A stretch of DNA of 64,000 bases, from positions 39,636,483 to 39,700,482 of the forward strand of contig NC_085867.1 in assembly GCF_034702125.1 (NCBI RefSeq). Direction: 5' to 3'. Made by a program: the position numbers and the translations under genes. The notes beneath the pieces were generated by a model that was not told the DNA's origin, did not search any database, and saw only the letters and a program-made list of their open reading frames with translations. This document shows positions 38,001-63,888 of this stretch, piece after piece. Source of the stretch: Engraulis encrasicolus (taxonomy: Eukaryota > Chordata > Actinopteri > Clupeiformes > Engraulidae). Positions within the stretch are counted from its first letter, which is position 1. Each line of letters opens with the position of its first letter.

Positions 38001-41000
38001 TCAGGTCAGGGACGCTGGTGACGCCGGAGAAGTCCATCTCGGATTTCTGACTGGTCATCCAGCGCGGGTAGTGGTGGTTGCCGGGAGATCCTTGCCCTGA
38101 AGACACTTTGGAGGTGACGTGTGGCGTATTCAGGTCGGCAGCTGAGGTTTTCACAAGTTGGCTATCAACCTGCTGTGTGCTCTCTGGCAGAATGGCCTTA
38201 GTCCTCTCAGTTGTCTTAGCTCTCTCTGTCCTTTGTTTGAGTTCTGCAGGCTTTTTCAAAGGAGTCCTCATGGTGCTGCTCAATTTTGTTCTGGCTGAAG
38301 ACGACCAGTGACTGTAGCTCTGTCCGACTGAACTGCATTCAAGCTTGGATGGAATGATAATGTGATGAGACTTGTGAACCGGTGTTGCTGTGGTCCTTCT
38401 GGAGCGCTGGGTTCTGACATGAGGTTGAGGACGGAGGCTGTGTCCTGGTAGTTGTGTGTCAGACTGGGAGAGCAGAGCAGACGTGCGGGTGATGGGCAAG
38501 GAACCATCGCAGGGCAGGACCAGGAGGTCATCTGTGCTCAGGCTCAGGCGATCGGGATTTCTCCGCTGAGTCCCCACTGGCAAATGGAGGAAGTTGAGCT
38601 CCTTGTCAGACAGGCTCTCTTTCAGCACTGGAAAAGACATAAAAACAATAACAAACTCTATGTGCTGTGCGTTTCAATACATCTATACATTACACATGGC
38701 CATGGCCATTATTAACGACACAATACAGAGGTAAGGAGGATAGGAGAAGAGCTACAGGGGTCTCGAATGAATATGCTGACAAAGATGTTTTAAGTAGAAA
38801 AGGCAAATGGGGGTCATTTCACGTGAAATCAGACGCTTTGGGACCCGACCGATCCGGATTTCAATCATACTTGGTGTGCCTTTTTAGTAGCAAGGTAGCA
38901 CCCCAGAACTGCATTGGTTTGAATCTGACACTAATATTAAGGGAGAAACAGACTAGGAAAGGTTCACATGTGAGGGTAGGACACTATACATTCAGCCTTG
39001 AATATATCAGTCAGTGTTAGTCACAAAAAGATGCCTGTGGTGTTATTTGAAAGCTCTTTTCTGGCTCTACATATTACACAATCAGCTTGGAATACAACAA
39101 CTCTCAGAATATGAATTATGATAAATTGAAAAATTAAAAATTGAATATCTAAAAAAACTATATTTTAAAATGGCCAGTTCCTTGTCCAAACGTAGCCGGC
39201 AATGTCATTAGCAACACCTCAAATGCTGGTGTTCGGTTCTTTATTCATTTCAGAGAGAATTTGACTCACAAATATGGCATCATACAGACCACTTACTAAT
39301 AATATGGTAATACCATAGTAGCATCACATGACAAAACAAAAACAAAACAAAAATGGTCAGTTTCCATGGTCCCAGGTTTCAGAAACTAATGCAGATGTCC
39401 ATTTATACACAGCAAATGATGATATGTGAGTGTTTGAACATTCCTTCTCTGTGTACCTGTGTCATCTTCCCTTTACCGTACTTTAAATAGATAATCAATG
39501 GCTACACTCTCATTGTGTACTCTACCAGTGCATTTGAAGCAGCAGCTGTGTCTTTTGTAGATAATGTATAAGTGCGTCCCGTTGCAGTTACAGGTTCCAC
39601 TACCAGAAGCACATCCTGATGATCCATGACAAGTCTATCTGGTCTGAAGGGAAAAGTGAAGGATGGAGATGGTCCATGAGGATGCAGGAAGTTCAGTTTC
39701 ACCTCTCCAGTGCTCGGCATACATTCCTCAACACATGCTAGCCACCAGTTGCCATCATATACAGCTACAACATACCCTTTGATGCTTGAAAATGTAACAC
39801 ATTCCTTTACTGAGCTCACTCTTTCAACTCTGCCTTCTTTGAATGCTGAAAATGGCCTAACTTCCACTGTGTCCATTGACAATGGGCAGAAGCTGTGTAG
39901 TTTTTGAGTACCTGGATTAGTTCTTGCAGATTCCAACCTTTTCAACAGGTTCTCAGCTTCATGATGGTACATCTCTGTTGTGGCAATGGATGTTCTTGAG
40001 AGAGATGCACCATCATGAAGCTGAGAACCTGTTGAAGAGGTTTGAATCTGCAAGAACTATTCCAGGTACTCAAAAACGACAGAGCTTCTGCCCATTGTCA
40101 ATGGACATTAGGCCATTTTCCGCATTCAGAGAAGGAGTTGAAAGAGTGAGCTCAGTAAAGGAATGTGTTACATTTTCAAGCATCAAAGGGTATGTTGTAG
40201 CTGTATATGATGGCAACTGGTGGCTAGCATGTGTTGAGGAATGTATGCTGAGCACTGGAGAGGTGAAACTGAACTTCCTGCATCCTCATGGACCATCTCC
40301 ATCCTTCACGTTTCCCTTCAGACCAGATAGACTTGTCATGGATCATCAGGATGTGCTTCTGGTAGTGGAACCTAACTGCAATGGGACATACTTATACATT
40401 ATCTACAAAAGACACAGCTGCTGCTTCAAATGCACTGGTAGAGTACAAAATGAGAGTGTAGCCATTGATTATCTCTTTAAAGTACGGTAAAGGGAAGATG
40501 ACACAGGCACACAGAGAAGGAATGTTCAAACATTCACATATCATCATTTGGTGTGTATAAATGGACATCTGCCTTAGTTTCTGAAACCTGGGACCATGGA
40601 AACTGACCGTTTTTGTTTTGTCATGTGATGCTACTATGGTATTACCATATTATTAGTAAGTGGTCTGTATGATGCCATATTTGTGAGTCAAATTCTCTCT
40701 GAAATGAATAAAGAACCGAACACCAGCATTTGAGGTGTTGCTAATGACATTGCCGGCTACGTTTGGACAAGGAACTGGCCATTTTAAAATATAGTTTTTT
40801 TAGATATTCAATTTTTAATTTTTCAATTTATCATAATTCATATTCTGAGAGTTGTTGTATTCCAAGCTGATTGTGTAATATGTAGAGCCAGAAAAGAGCT
40901 TTCAAATAACACCACAGGCATCTTTTTGTGACTAACACTGACTGATATATTCAAGGCTGAATGTATAGTGTCCTACCCTCACATGTGAACCTTTCCTAGT

Positions 41001-41643
41001 CTGTTTCTCCCTTAATATTAGTGTCAGATTCAAACCAATGCAGTTCTGGGGTGCTACCCTGCTACTAAAAAGGCACACCAAGTATGATTGAAATCCGGTT
41101 CGGTCGGGTCCCAAAGTGTCTGATTTCACGTGAAATGACCCAATAACCAAAGTAATCCAATATACAGGGGCAGACATCCCGGATTCATGAAGTAAAAACC
41201 CTACCACATATTTGCTACAGACAAATAAACCAGCTGATCCCAATTACTACACCCATCAGGTTGATGAGATATTTAGTGAAATCACCTGTGCTAGCACACA
41301 TGTAAAATGAATATCTGGCAGGACTATTACGTTCTCAATCCAGTTTGTCCTGCGTATAAAAAACACATTTACCATCTTTATTTCTCTTCCTGCAGCAGGT
41401 TAACCGAGAGGTGACAGCAGGGGTCTTCGGAAGCTTCAGTTCTCCTCCTGAGGACTGCCCAGATTTCAACTGACTCATCTGGAAGTCAGCAATGTAGGCA
41501 TCCAGAGCCTCTGACGCAGACTCATAATTTCTGTCTTTGAACCAGATGGTTTGCGAGGTGTCATGTGTGCTCCTGGTGTGTCCAGATCTGGCCAACAGCG
41601 ATGTGACGGTAGACTCTGGGGACAGGATGCCATTGCCACTCAT
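35039..41643 (-). CDS. las2: lung adenoma susceptibility protein 2 homologue (C18orf54-like), complete
   Basis: The molecular role is poorly known; the name comes from a mouse lung-tumour susceptibility locus. Coding exons on the minus strand: 41643-41373, 38627-37674, 37394-37217, 36701-36626, 35739-35521, 35420-35365, 35138-35039, summing to 1854 nt (617 aa plus TGA) with consistent phases. Conserved blocks recognised from the vertebrate family: ESTVTSLLA and [20 protein letters not shown] in exon 1, [17 protein letters not shown] in exon 2, [15 protein letters not shown] and [17 protein letters not shown] across exons 3 and 4, [19 protein letters not shown] in exon 5, and [15 protein letters not shown] at the C terminus. 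The central Ser/Thr/Pro-rich part is variable and looks disordered. The start is the ATG 39 bases into an exon that follows a TTTTTCAG acceptor. The first coding intron contains a 2.3-kb palindromic element and a later one a hAT-like element. Human C18orf54 (as I recall) is shorter, the fish middle being longer. Confidence 0.9.
35812..36080. mobile_element. intact short hAT-like element (CAGGGCCGGATTAA ends)
   Basis: Begins CAGGGCCGGATTAAGATGGC and ends GCATTAATACAGCCCTG. Flanks ATAGGAGA and ATGGGCGA agree at 6 of 8, a decayed 8-bp duplication. It lies in a las2 intron and is the same family as 27967-29840. Confidence 0.82.
37060..37163. repeat. long hairpin in las2 intron
   Basis: GTTCTAGCCTTGCTAGGACG and TGGAACGCC..TGATTGGATACT pair with AGTATCCAATCA and CGTCCTAGCAAGGCTAGAAC. 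The arms are about 44 bases with few mismatches. Probably a MITE. Confidence 0.8.
39502..40053 (-). CDS. ORF in left arm: uncharacterised protein with Tudor/SH3-like domain
   Basis: 183 aa. It has a helical N-terminal piece ([15 protein letters not shown]) and then a compact beta-rich domain from about residue 90 ([60 protein letters not shown]). Spacing of aromatic and glycine residues resembles small chromatin-type barrel domains found in many unannotated fish and invertebrate proteins. It crosses the palindrome centre. It may be the 3' exon of a longer element gene, or of a captured host gene. Expression is unknown. It overlaps the opposed ORF by about 130 bases. Confidence 0.55.
   Translation of the reverse strand: MQIQTSSTGSQLHDGASLSRTSIATTEMYHHEAENLLKRLESARTNPGTQKLHSFCPLSMDTVEVRPFSAFKEGRVERVSSVKECVTFSSIKGYVVAVYDGNWWLACVEECMPSTGEVKLNFLHPHGPSPSFTFPFRPDRLVMDHQDVLLVVEPVTATGRTYTLSTKDTAAASNALVEYTMRV
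39924..40490 (+). CDS. ORF in right arm: diverged copy of the Tudor/SH3-like ORF
   Basis: 188 aa. Nearly identical to the left-arm ORF through the domain ([19 protein letters not shown]), but with small in-frame losses before it (MDIRPFSAF against [12 protein letters not shown]). A frame change after DVLLVVEP replaces TGRTYTLS with an unrelated tail. The left arm appears to keep the older form. Confidence 0.5.
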   Translation: MQIPTFSTGSQLHDGTSLLWQWMFLREMHHHEAENLLKRFESARTIPGTQKRQSFCPLSMDIRPFSAFREGVERVSSVKECVTFSSIKGYVVAVYDGNWWLACVEECMLSTGEVKLNFLHPHGPSPSFTFPFRPDRLVMDHQDVLLVVEPNCNGTYLYIIYKRHSCCFKCTGRVQNESVAIDYLFKVR

Positions 41644-41680
41644 CCTGTGACTTCTTTTACCCCAGTCTTGGTTACGGATT

Positions 41681-42290
41681 CCTGAAAAACAAACAAGTCA
41701 AGTATCAACGAATGGTCTCGAACGACGATAATAAAAGTTATACGAAGCTACAGTGAGACACATATGAAATATATATCTAGGCATATCGTACTTTAGTAAT
41801 GGTAGGCATAATACTAAAGGCAGAAATTGAAGGCACCCTGGTAATGTAAACAAAGAATGTGTTCATCATTCAGAGCTAACCTTGACAGCTCACAACACAA
41901 CCTACTTCAATATAATACAAAGCTCGCATACCCATAGCACAATACGTTTAATTTTAAAATTAAATGCATCAGTGTACATTCACTAAAAGAAAATTAGGCT
42001 TCTTCATAGCCACCAGGGCTTGCCTGTCTACCAGGACACAATCAACAGGTTGTTAGCTTTTCAAAGAAACCGTTCTGCTATCTCTACTCCTAGCCCATGA
42101 AGATGCTGAACAGTGTAACTTACAGTGTAAATTATTTCCAAAGCGTCTGTTCAGAAGTACAAAGGACCTACAAACGCTGAACTCCTCACCAATCCTTGAA
42201 ACATAACTAGCAAACTTTGCGACTACCGGGCTACTGCTAGCTACCCGCCCCTTGAGTAGGAAAACCCGCCTCAACTGTATATCCAATTGT
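41681..42290 (-). promoter_or_regulatory. las2 5' region: non-coding first exon and proximal promoter
   Basis: On the minus strand the first exon ends at 42190 (GATTGG|GTGAGG) and joins to 41681, a non-coding start. A GC box (GGGGCGGG, 42245-42252 on the minus strand) and two CCAAT words (42283-42287, 42291-42295) lie nearby, as in TATA-less housekeeping promoters. The transcription start was not determined. Confidence 0.5.
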
Positions 42291-42756
42291 CCAATGAAAT
42301 GCAGCGCAGGGTGATTGACGCGTTCTCTTAAAGGGGCAAGTAGACCTAAAATCACAAAACAGAAATTGTCATCCTTATCGACATTGACAGTAGGTCTATT
42401 GTTGTTGTTGTGTATCTTTGTTTTGCACATCTCTTAGTCAGATTAAAATGGGTTAAAACGTATGTCAAGAGTTGTTTACATATGCTTTGGTTGAACATTG
42501 AAACTTTGAAAGGCTTTTGAAAGAAATGTTACAGTAGCTGCAGCCCAGTGGCTCTGCCAGGTGTACTCAATTATTATTATGAATGATGAATGAAGCAGCT
42601 GATTCAGAACACATGTAGGCTATCATCTGGCAAATTTCATTGAAATAGCATCATTGTTGCCTTTTAATTGTCTCGCTCTACGCCTGTTTTATAGGGTAGC
42701 TGCTCCTTTAAAAGTGGGTGGTGCTTGGACGTTCTTTTACAGTGCGGGGGAAACTA

Positions 42757-42764
42757 GCGCCAAA
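42757..42764 (+). promoter_or_regulatory. E2F-type site in dck 5' region
   Basis: GCGCCAAA, the reverse complement of TTTGGCGC, a full match to the E2F core. It lies 100 bases before the dck ATG and about 500 bases from the las2 first exon. Confidence 0.5.
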
Positions 42765-42863
42765 TTTTTAATCTTTTGTAGACAGCTGGTTGGAATCGCA
42801 AGTTACTTGTCTGTCGCATTTCGCTACATTTTAAACACGTTTAGAAAAATAGAAAAGGCAATT

Positions 42864-50987
<8,124 letters not shown>

Positions 50988-50996
50988 CTGTGTGTA

Positions 50997-50997
<1 letters not shown>

Positions 50998-51027
<30 letters not shown>

Positions 51028-51039
51028 GCGCGCGCGCGC

Positions 51040-51075
<36 letters not shown>

Positions 51076-51090
51076 ACGCGTGTGTGTGTT
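50998..51090. repeat. (GT)n(GC)n compound tract in dck 3' UTR
   Basis: It begins 11 bases after the dck stop and alternates GT, GC and GCGT units. Alternating purine-pyrimidine of this composition is Z-DNA-prone. Confidence 0.92.
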
Positions 51091-51356
51091 TGTTCGAAAG
51101 ACCATACGAAGATTCACCATGACAGATGTGGTCAATACCGTATGAACCAATTAATGACATCAAATGCTATTTCTAAAATGTGTACAAAAGCCATAATGTA
51201 TGGAGTTTTGTCTATCAATCTGCTCATTTATTTTTTGGAGTATTTTTTTTAAATTCACGTGTGCTTTTACAACTTGTATTTATGTGTTATTATAATGTGG
51301 TACAGGGAAATTGTGTTTGTACATTTCTTTTTTATGATTGTGTGTTTCCTATGAAG

Positions 51357-51362
51357 AATAAA
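51357..51362 (+). terminator. dck polyadenylation signal
   Basis: AATAAA 370 bases after the stop codon, in an AT-rich 3' UTR. Confidence 0.7.
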
Positions 51363-53420
51363 AATGAGCAAGTATTATATTGATTTGTTGCTGAGTGTAC
51401 CGTCACACCGGTGTGACGGGAATGTTCGGGCAGTGAAAGTTCTATAGAATTCTGGGCATCATTCAATACAATATGGAATTTTAGAATCTTGCATTGTTAT
51501 AGAACACATTTTTTTATAGAATGTTCAAAAACCCACCCTCTTAAAGGTTGAAGTTGTGTTCAGATGTTCAGATACGACTGACTACCACTACACTGCATTC
51601 ATGCCTGAAGTGATTAGTCTGTGATGACAACAGAGTGATGTTGCGGTCTACCATGTACTGTCTGGATGTTTCAACCAGCTGATTTTAGTTATCACAAGTC
51701 TTCAGTCAGGTGGAGGGGTTAGTTTGAGGTCCCCAGAGTTCAGTGCAGAGGTCAGATTGGATGATTGGTTTGGAATGTGAGAGACACGTTTGCTGTTACC
51801 CTTCCCTTACGACCCCGTCTGTCACTCATTAGTCGCTGAACAGAGAGATGTTTATGATCCCTACCTAGGAAAGTGGTAAATGAACAACATTGTGACGTGA
51901 CGTAAGTCGGGACCCCCAAGGGGGGTGTTACAAAGCTAATTGGGGGGGGTTGGGGGTTGCAGAATGAACTACGTTTCCTGTAAATCCACAACTTAACAGC
52001 TGACATGATTCCATATTGGTTTGTAACTCAGTTCACTTGTATGGTTAACAAATATATTAACTTTTCCTGTGAACAAAAGTTTTAATTTACAAAAAGAAAT
52101 GGCGTTTGGAATAAAAGACGGTGCGGGCTTGCTAAAATATAATAGATCCGAACTCGGGGCCTGGACGACATGTCACCCCTGGCTGGCCTAAGGTGTCAGG
52201 GGAAACGGCCTAGATCAGTGGTTTTCAAATGCCATGGAGCCTTGGGGTATGTGGAAAAAGTTAGTTACAATGCAATACATGAAATTGCTACAGCTGTAGG
52301 GCCACATTTAAGAGGAACTGTTCATCCATAGGCCCCACTTTTGCAAAAATGACACAAAACAATTGTGGTAACTAGATATATTGCATTCCTTATGTCTTAT
52401 TATTAAATCAAGTCATTAGGGTTTTTTTCCAGACATTTAAACGTTTTATCCTTTCCCAGACATGTTTTGTATAACTTCTGTCTTCACCAGAGGGTCACAT
52501 GGATGTTGGTGTGTGACGTGCTTTAAAATCAGCTGGTGTTGCGTGTCACAGTCATGGATATTGATGTTACACAAATAAGCATAGGGTACTTCACCCCTCC
52601 AGGGATGAAAGATTGCTAATAGTCTTATACACATCCCCCTGCACACAGTAATAGTGTGCTCATTAGCCTCCTACATGTAACATAAATGTTTTAGTCATCT
52701 GTCATAACATAACAAAACATGATTGTACACGTTTAACCAATTCATAAATACACATGTTTTTATATTTGCATTTAATTTCATAGGTAGGCCTACTGAGTGT
52801 GTTAAAACCACTTTCCCTCTTTTGTAGCCTACCTGAAGGCACAAGGCTTTTGTATATTCAGGGTAAAACAGTATGCTTAATAAAAATAAGAATTTTAATT
52901 TTTGGTAAATAAAAACACAAATCCTAAACAAACACCCGTTATCACCACACAACATGCAGTCAAAGTAAAAAACAAAACAAAAAAACAGGGAAGAGCAGCT
53001 GTTTAAGTAGGGAAGTTTACAGTAGCCTGCAGAAGTTTACAGGGGAGTGCACCTAATAGGAAATGAATTCATTCTTCAACTATTTTTAGGCTATTATTAT
53101 AATTGCCACTTCCTTTCCTCGGATATAACACAACCTACATTCAACCTACACTAGCCCTGCGTGTATAATGCAGTAATAACACAGACATTAGCCTACACCG
53201 TGACGTAGGACGCTTCAACCACTTGTTTGACAAATGCACGTGAATGACAGCGCACTTCTAGGGAGAAGTCTTGTAAGTTGCAAGACAGCACAGCACCAGG
53301 CTTGGGGCGGGGCTAAACCTGTTAAGCTATGTCAATCCATATTGACAGCCAGCCACCCGCTGCAGTTTCAGATGGCCGCTCTAACTTTGTGACCCACGCC
53401 TTTACCTCCCACTTCTACAA
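51363..53420. other. dck-slc4a4 intergenic region
   Basis: No coding signal. It contains a hAT-like end (CAGTGGTTTTCAAATG near 52216) and otherwise AT-rich unassigned sequence. It is the upstream region of slc4a4 and may hold its enhancers. Confidence 0.5.
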
Positions 53421-53844
53421 TGACGTTGCCGGAGGGACGGTACAGTCTTTAAATATGGAAAAGACAAGTTGAGCGTTGACGGCTGTACTGTGCGCTCGGA
53501 GAGTAGCACACAACTAAAGAACACAACGTGGAAGACTTTTACACTCGCTGCGAGAGAGCTGCCGCGTTATGAAAGCCAGAGAAGTTCACTTTGGGGTAGT
53601 TAATAGTGTATTTGAAACAACCCTGACACCAGATAGATAGTTCCACATCACGCCGTTTTGGCAGAGGCGTATTTGGACGTTAGGTACATTTAAGTACTCA
53701 TTCAGACGGCCTAATTGACTCATTACATTGATTGGAAGTTACCAAGAGAATTGCTCCTTCAGCAGCGCTGCCGGGTAAACAGACCGGGCAACCTTGAAGA
53801 ATATCTGCAGCGTGAGAAAACAGGAGCTGAGAAAAGAGGACAAA

Positions 53845-53864
<20 letters not shown>
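53421..53864 (+). promoter_or_regulatory. slc4a4 proximal promoter and first exon (mostly 5' UTR)
   Basis: A TGACGT half-CRE (53421-53426) and a TATA-like TTTAAATA (53448-53455) precede GC-balanced sequence that runs to the first coding ATG at 53845. At least one upstream ATG (53570) is present. The exon ends at 53864 (AGCAA|GTAAGT). The transcription start was inferred, not determined. Confidence 0.45.
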
Positions 53865-61374
<7,510 letters not shown>

Positions 61375-62219
61375 GTGAGGGTCATACACGGGTCATACAT
61401 ACACAAGTCACGTTACATGTTTTTTAAATGTTCTTTTTCTGTTTCTATTTTGTCTCCTCGCCACTAGAGAAAGACTCGAACCTTTCTCCTCTTAGTGTGC
61501 CTCCTTTCTCCTTTCTGCTTTCTTCTCTTAGTTTCTTGCCCAAAATACAGTAAAGGCTACAATCGCCATACCACAGTGAATGCCATTTACTGTACGTCTG
61601 TGTGATCTACATAACATCAACACAACCCGACCCTTATACTTGCATGCCTGTAACTTGTAGCAAATAAATATGTGTGGGAAAATGCAGCACAATCAATCAA
61701 TTAATTAAATTCCATTGATTCAATTTATTTATATAGCACATGGCCATACACAATCATTCAATGTGCTGAAAAGAAATATCATACATAAAAAAACTGAATC
61801 CATAAAACCATAATAAAAACATCCATCAACAGCATGAACCTGTAGGGAAAATGAGAAAATGTCCAGATAGATGCCTCCTATCCAGAAGCATCAGCAGCAG
61901 CAGCCTCTGTCTTGCATGACTGTCTTACGCTGCTGAGGTTTTTCTCGCCTGCCCTGTCCAGATGTTCTGCTGTTGTCTTCACTGGCCCTGGCTGCCTAAA
62001 CATGCGCTGGAGGTCTGGCATCATCACTTTATCCCATCATTTTTGATTGTGCAGGTTTATGTCTTTGCACTGACCTCTTAGCCTTCCGAGGGGGGAAAAG
62101 TCAACGGAAATGTGGAAGGAGATTATGGGAGATGAGCATGTTGGTTGGAGCTCAGTCGCCCTCTCAACTCGACTCGACTCTACTCACTCAGCGTCACTCA
62201 GTCACGCCAGGCCTGTGAC
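61375..62219. other. slc4a4 intron 2, first part
   Basis: No exon was recognised. The next expected piece of NBCe1 was not found here. ATTCAATTTATTTATATAGC near 61719-61738 marks a widespread fish repeat. Confidence 0.5.
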
Positions 62220-62445
62220 CAGTGTTGCCAGATTTGTCTGATCAAAACTTGCCCAAAAGGTTCTCAAAAACCACCAAAAAGCGCTAAATTCCGCCCAATT
62301 TCAACAAATTGCATTGGTTTCTATGGGCACAAAACGACTTTAAAAAGAAAACGCCAAATGGATTTTTTTTTCCCCCGTTTTTACCCACATACAGCCATCC
62401 CAAGTAGCCCAATTGGGTGGGCAACCGCCCAATCTGGCAACACTG
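62220..62445. mobile_element. hAT-like MITE (CAGTGTTGCCAGATT ends)
   Basis: CAGTGTTGCCAGATT at the left and AATCTGGCAACACTG at the right form perfect 15-base inverted ends. The flanking octamers CCTGTGAC and CCCGTGAC match at 7 of 8, an 8-bp target duplication. Confidence 0.9.
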
Positions 62446-62455
62446 CCCGTGACAC

Positions 62456-62798
62456 TCACTCGTACCACACAACAAACATCTCATCAATGTTTAATCTACT
62501 GGTTTGATTCTGTAATGACGCACACACACATGCATGTGATGACTACATTTTTTATATCTAGATAAGAAAATCCAGGAAGCAGAGTTCCGTACGTTTATAA
62601 TACAGTGTAGGTACAAAAAGATCAAGTCAATGTGAAAAGGAAATAATGAATTCCCACACACTGGTTTTCACCCCAAAGCACCACTTTGTCAGATGAGCAT
62701 CTGTTGCACCTGACAAAGAATCCTTACTATAGTAGTTGATATGTTTGAGTTAAAACACTCATGTCGCAAATGAACATGCCACGAAACACGCGCGCGCA

Positions 62799-62895
<97 letters not shown>

Positions 62896-63700
62896 ACACA
62901 CACACACACACACACGAGAGTATCTTTTTCTTTTTTCGCCTGTTCTATTTCTGTTCACAGCACACACTATGTATATGTGATTGTGTGAACCCTCACTTTT
63001 CTGTCACATTCCATGCAGTACAAAGATGGAAGATGGGGCATGTGGGCCACTCACTCATACCACACAGCAAACTTTCCACTATACTGTACTAGATCAGTGG
63101 TTGTCAACCTTTCTTGAACAAACACCCCCTTGACCCTTGATCTCATTATAAGGCTGTCAACGCCCCCCTTAGTATTGAAAAATGAAATAGACTAATGCCC
63201 CCCAATGGGAGCTAAGCCCCGTCCCCACTCAGCTGCTTCCTCCTCAAAGCCCCCTGGGGGGCTGCACCGCCCCCGTTGAGAAACACTACTGTTGATGTTT
63301 AATCTGCTGGTTTGATTCTGTGTGACGCACACACAAATGCGCGTGATTCCATTTTTTTATATGTAGATAAGAAAAATCAGGAAGTAGAGTCCAGTACACT
63401 TGTAATACGTAGTTGGTGTGGGGCAAAGAGATAAAGTCAATGTGAAAAATAAATAAAGAAATTCCCACGCACTTGTTTTCACCTTAAAGCACCACTTTGT
63501 CAGATGAGCATCTGTTGCACCTGACAAAAAGGACACAGCAACAACAACAAAAACACACGTGAGAGTATAGAACTATTTGTCCTTTTTCCATCTTTTCTAT
63601 TTTCTGCTCACAGAACATACTGTGTATATGGTATGTGCTTGTGTGAACCCTCACTTCTCTGTCACATTCCATGCAGTACAAAGATGGAGGATGGGGCACG
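62456..63700. repeat. tandem segmental duplication with a nested hAT-like insertion
   Basis: Copy 1 (about 62456-63045) and copy 2 (about 63046-63090 plus 63291-63700) share CACTCACTC.TACCACACA, TTTAATCT.CTGGTTTGATT, GATAAGAAAA, GTCAATGTGAAAA, AAGCACCACTTTGTCAGATG and AGCATCTGTTGCACCTGACA, then TTCCATGCAGTACAAAGATG. Copy 1 carries (CA)n at 62799-62915. Copy 2 lost most of it and gained the insertion at about 63096-63290. Confidence 0.82.
63096..63290. mobile_element. hAT-like insertion inside copy 2 of the duplication
   Basis: Starts CAGTGGTTGTCAACC and ends GGTTGAGAAACACTACTG-like sequence (CGTTGAGAAACACTACTG). The interior is rich in CCCCC runs. Related ends occur near 1195, 44740 and 52216. 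Confidence 0.6.
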
Positions 63701-63888
63701 TGTGCCTTAAAGCTATCCACCGCAACCTGTAGCGTTCACACAGGGAAAGTGCCAATCACACCTCATAGTAAATGCACCTTCTATAGATGAGCACGGACAT
63801 TTGCTGTTCACTCACCTTGCACACATTACAAATAGGCTATATAGTGCTGCATGCAACCCAATAGGCATAAGGCATTATGTTTTTTTGA

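Larger units (their letters stand above)
38811..41141. mobile_element. 2.3-kb palindromic (foldback) element with two opposed ORFs
   Basis: Arms 38811-39976 and 40001-41141 are inverted copies around a 24-base spacer. Ends read GGGTCATTTCACGTGAAATC at each outer edge, itself containing the self-complementary TTTCACGTGAAA. The inner half of each arm is coding, the outer ~650 bases non-coding. No terminal duplication of the target was found (left flank AAATGG, right flank AATAAC). A diverged single arm lies at 29900-30396. No transposase is visible, so class and mobilising enzyme are unknown. Confidence 0.88.

Noticed and set aside
38811..41141. Palindrome as a simple assembly artefact
   Set aside because: The arms differ by several substitutions, gaps and a frame change, which a duplicated read error would not show. 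Long-read proof is still lacking.
40932..41243. Mirrored ORFs in the outer arms (also 38667-39020)
   Set aside because: Found only in the non-coding outer part, no recognisable domain, and the frame is not maintained in the solo arm at 29900-30396.
51400..53400. A gene between dck and slc4a4
   Set aside because: Only short ORFs without conserved motifs or splice context.
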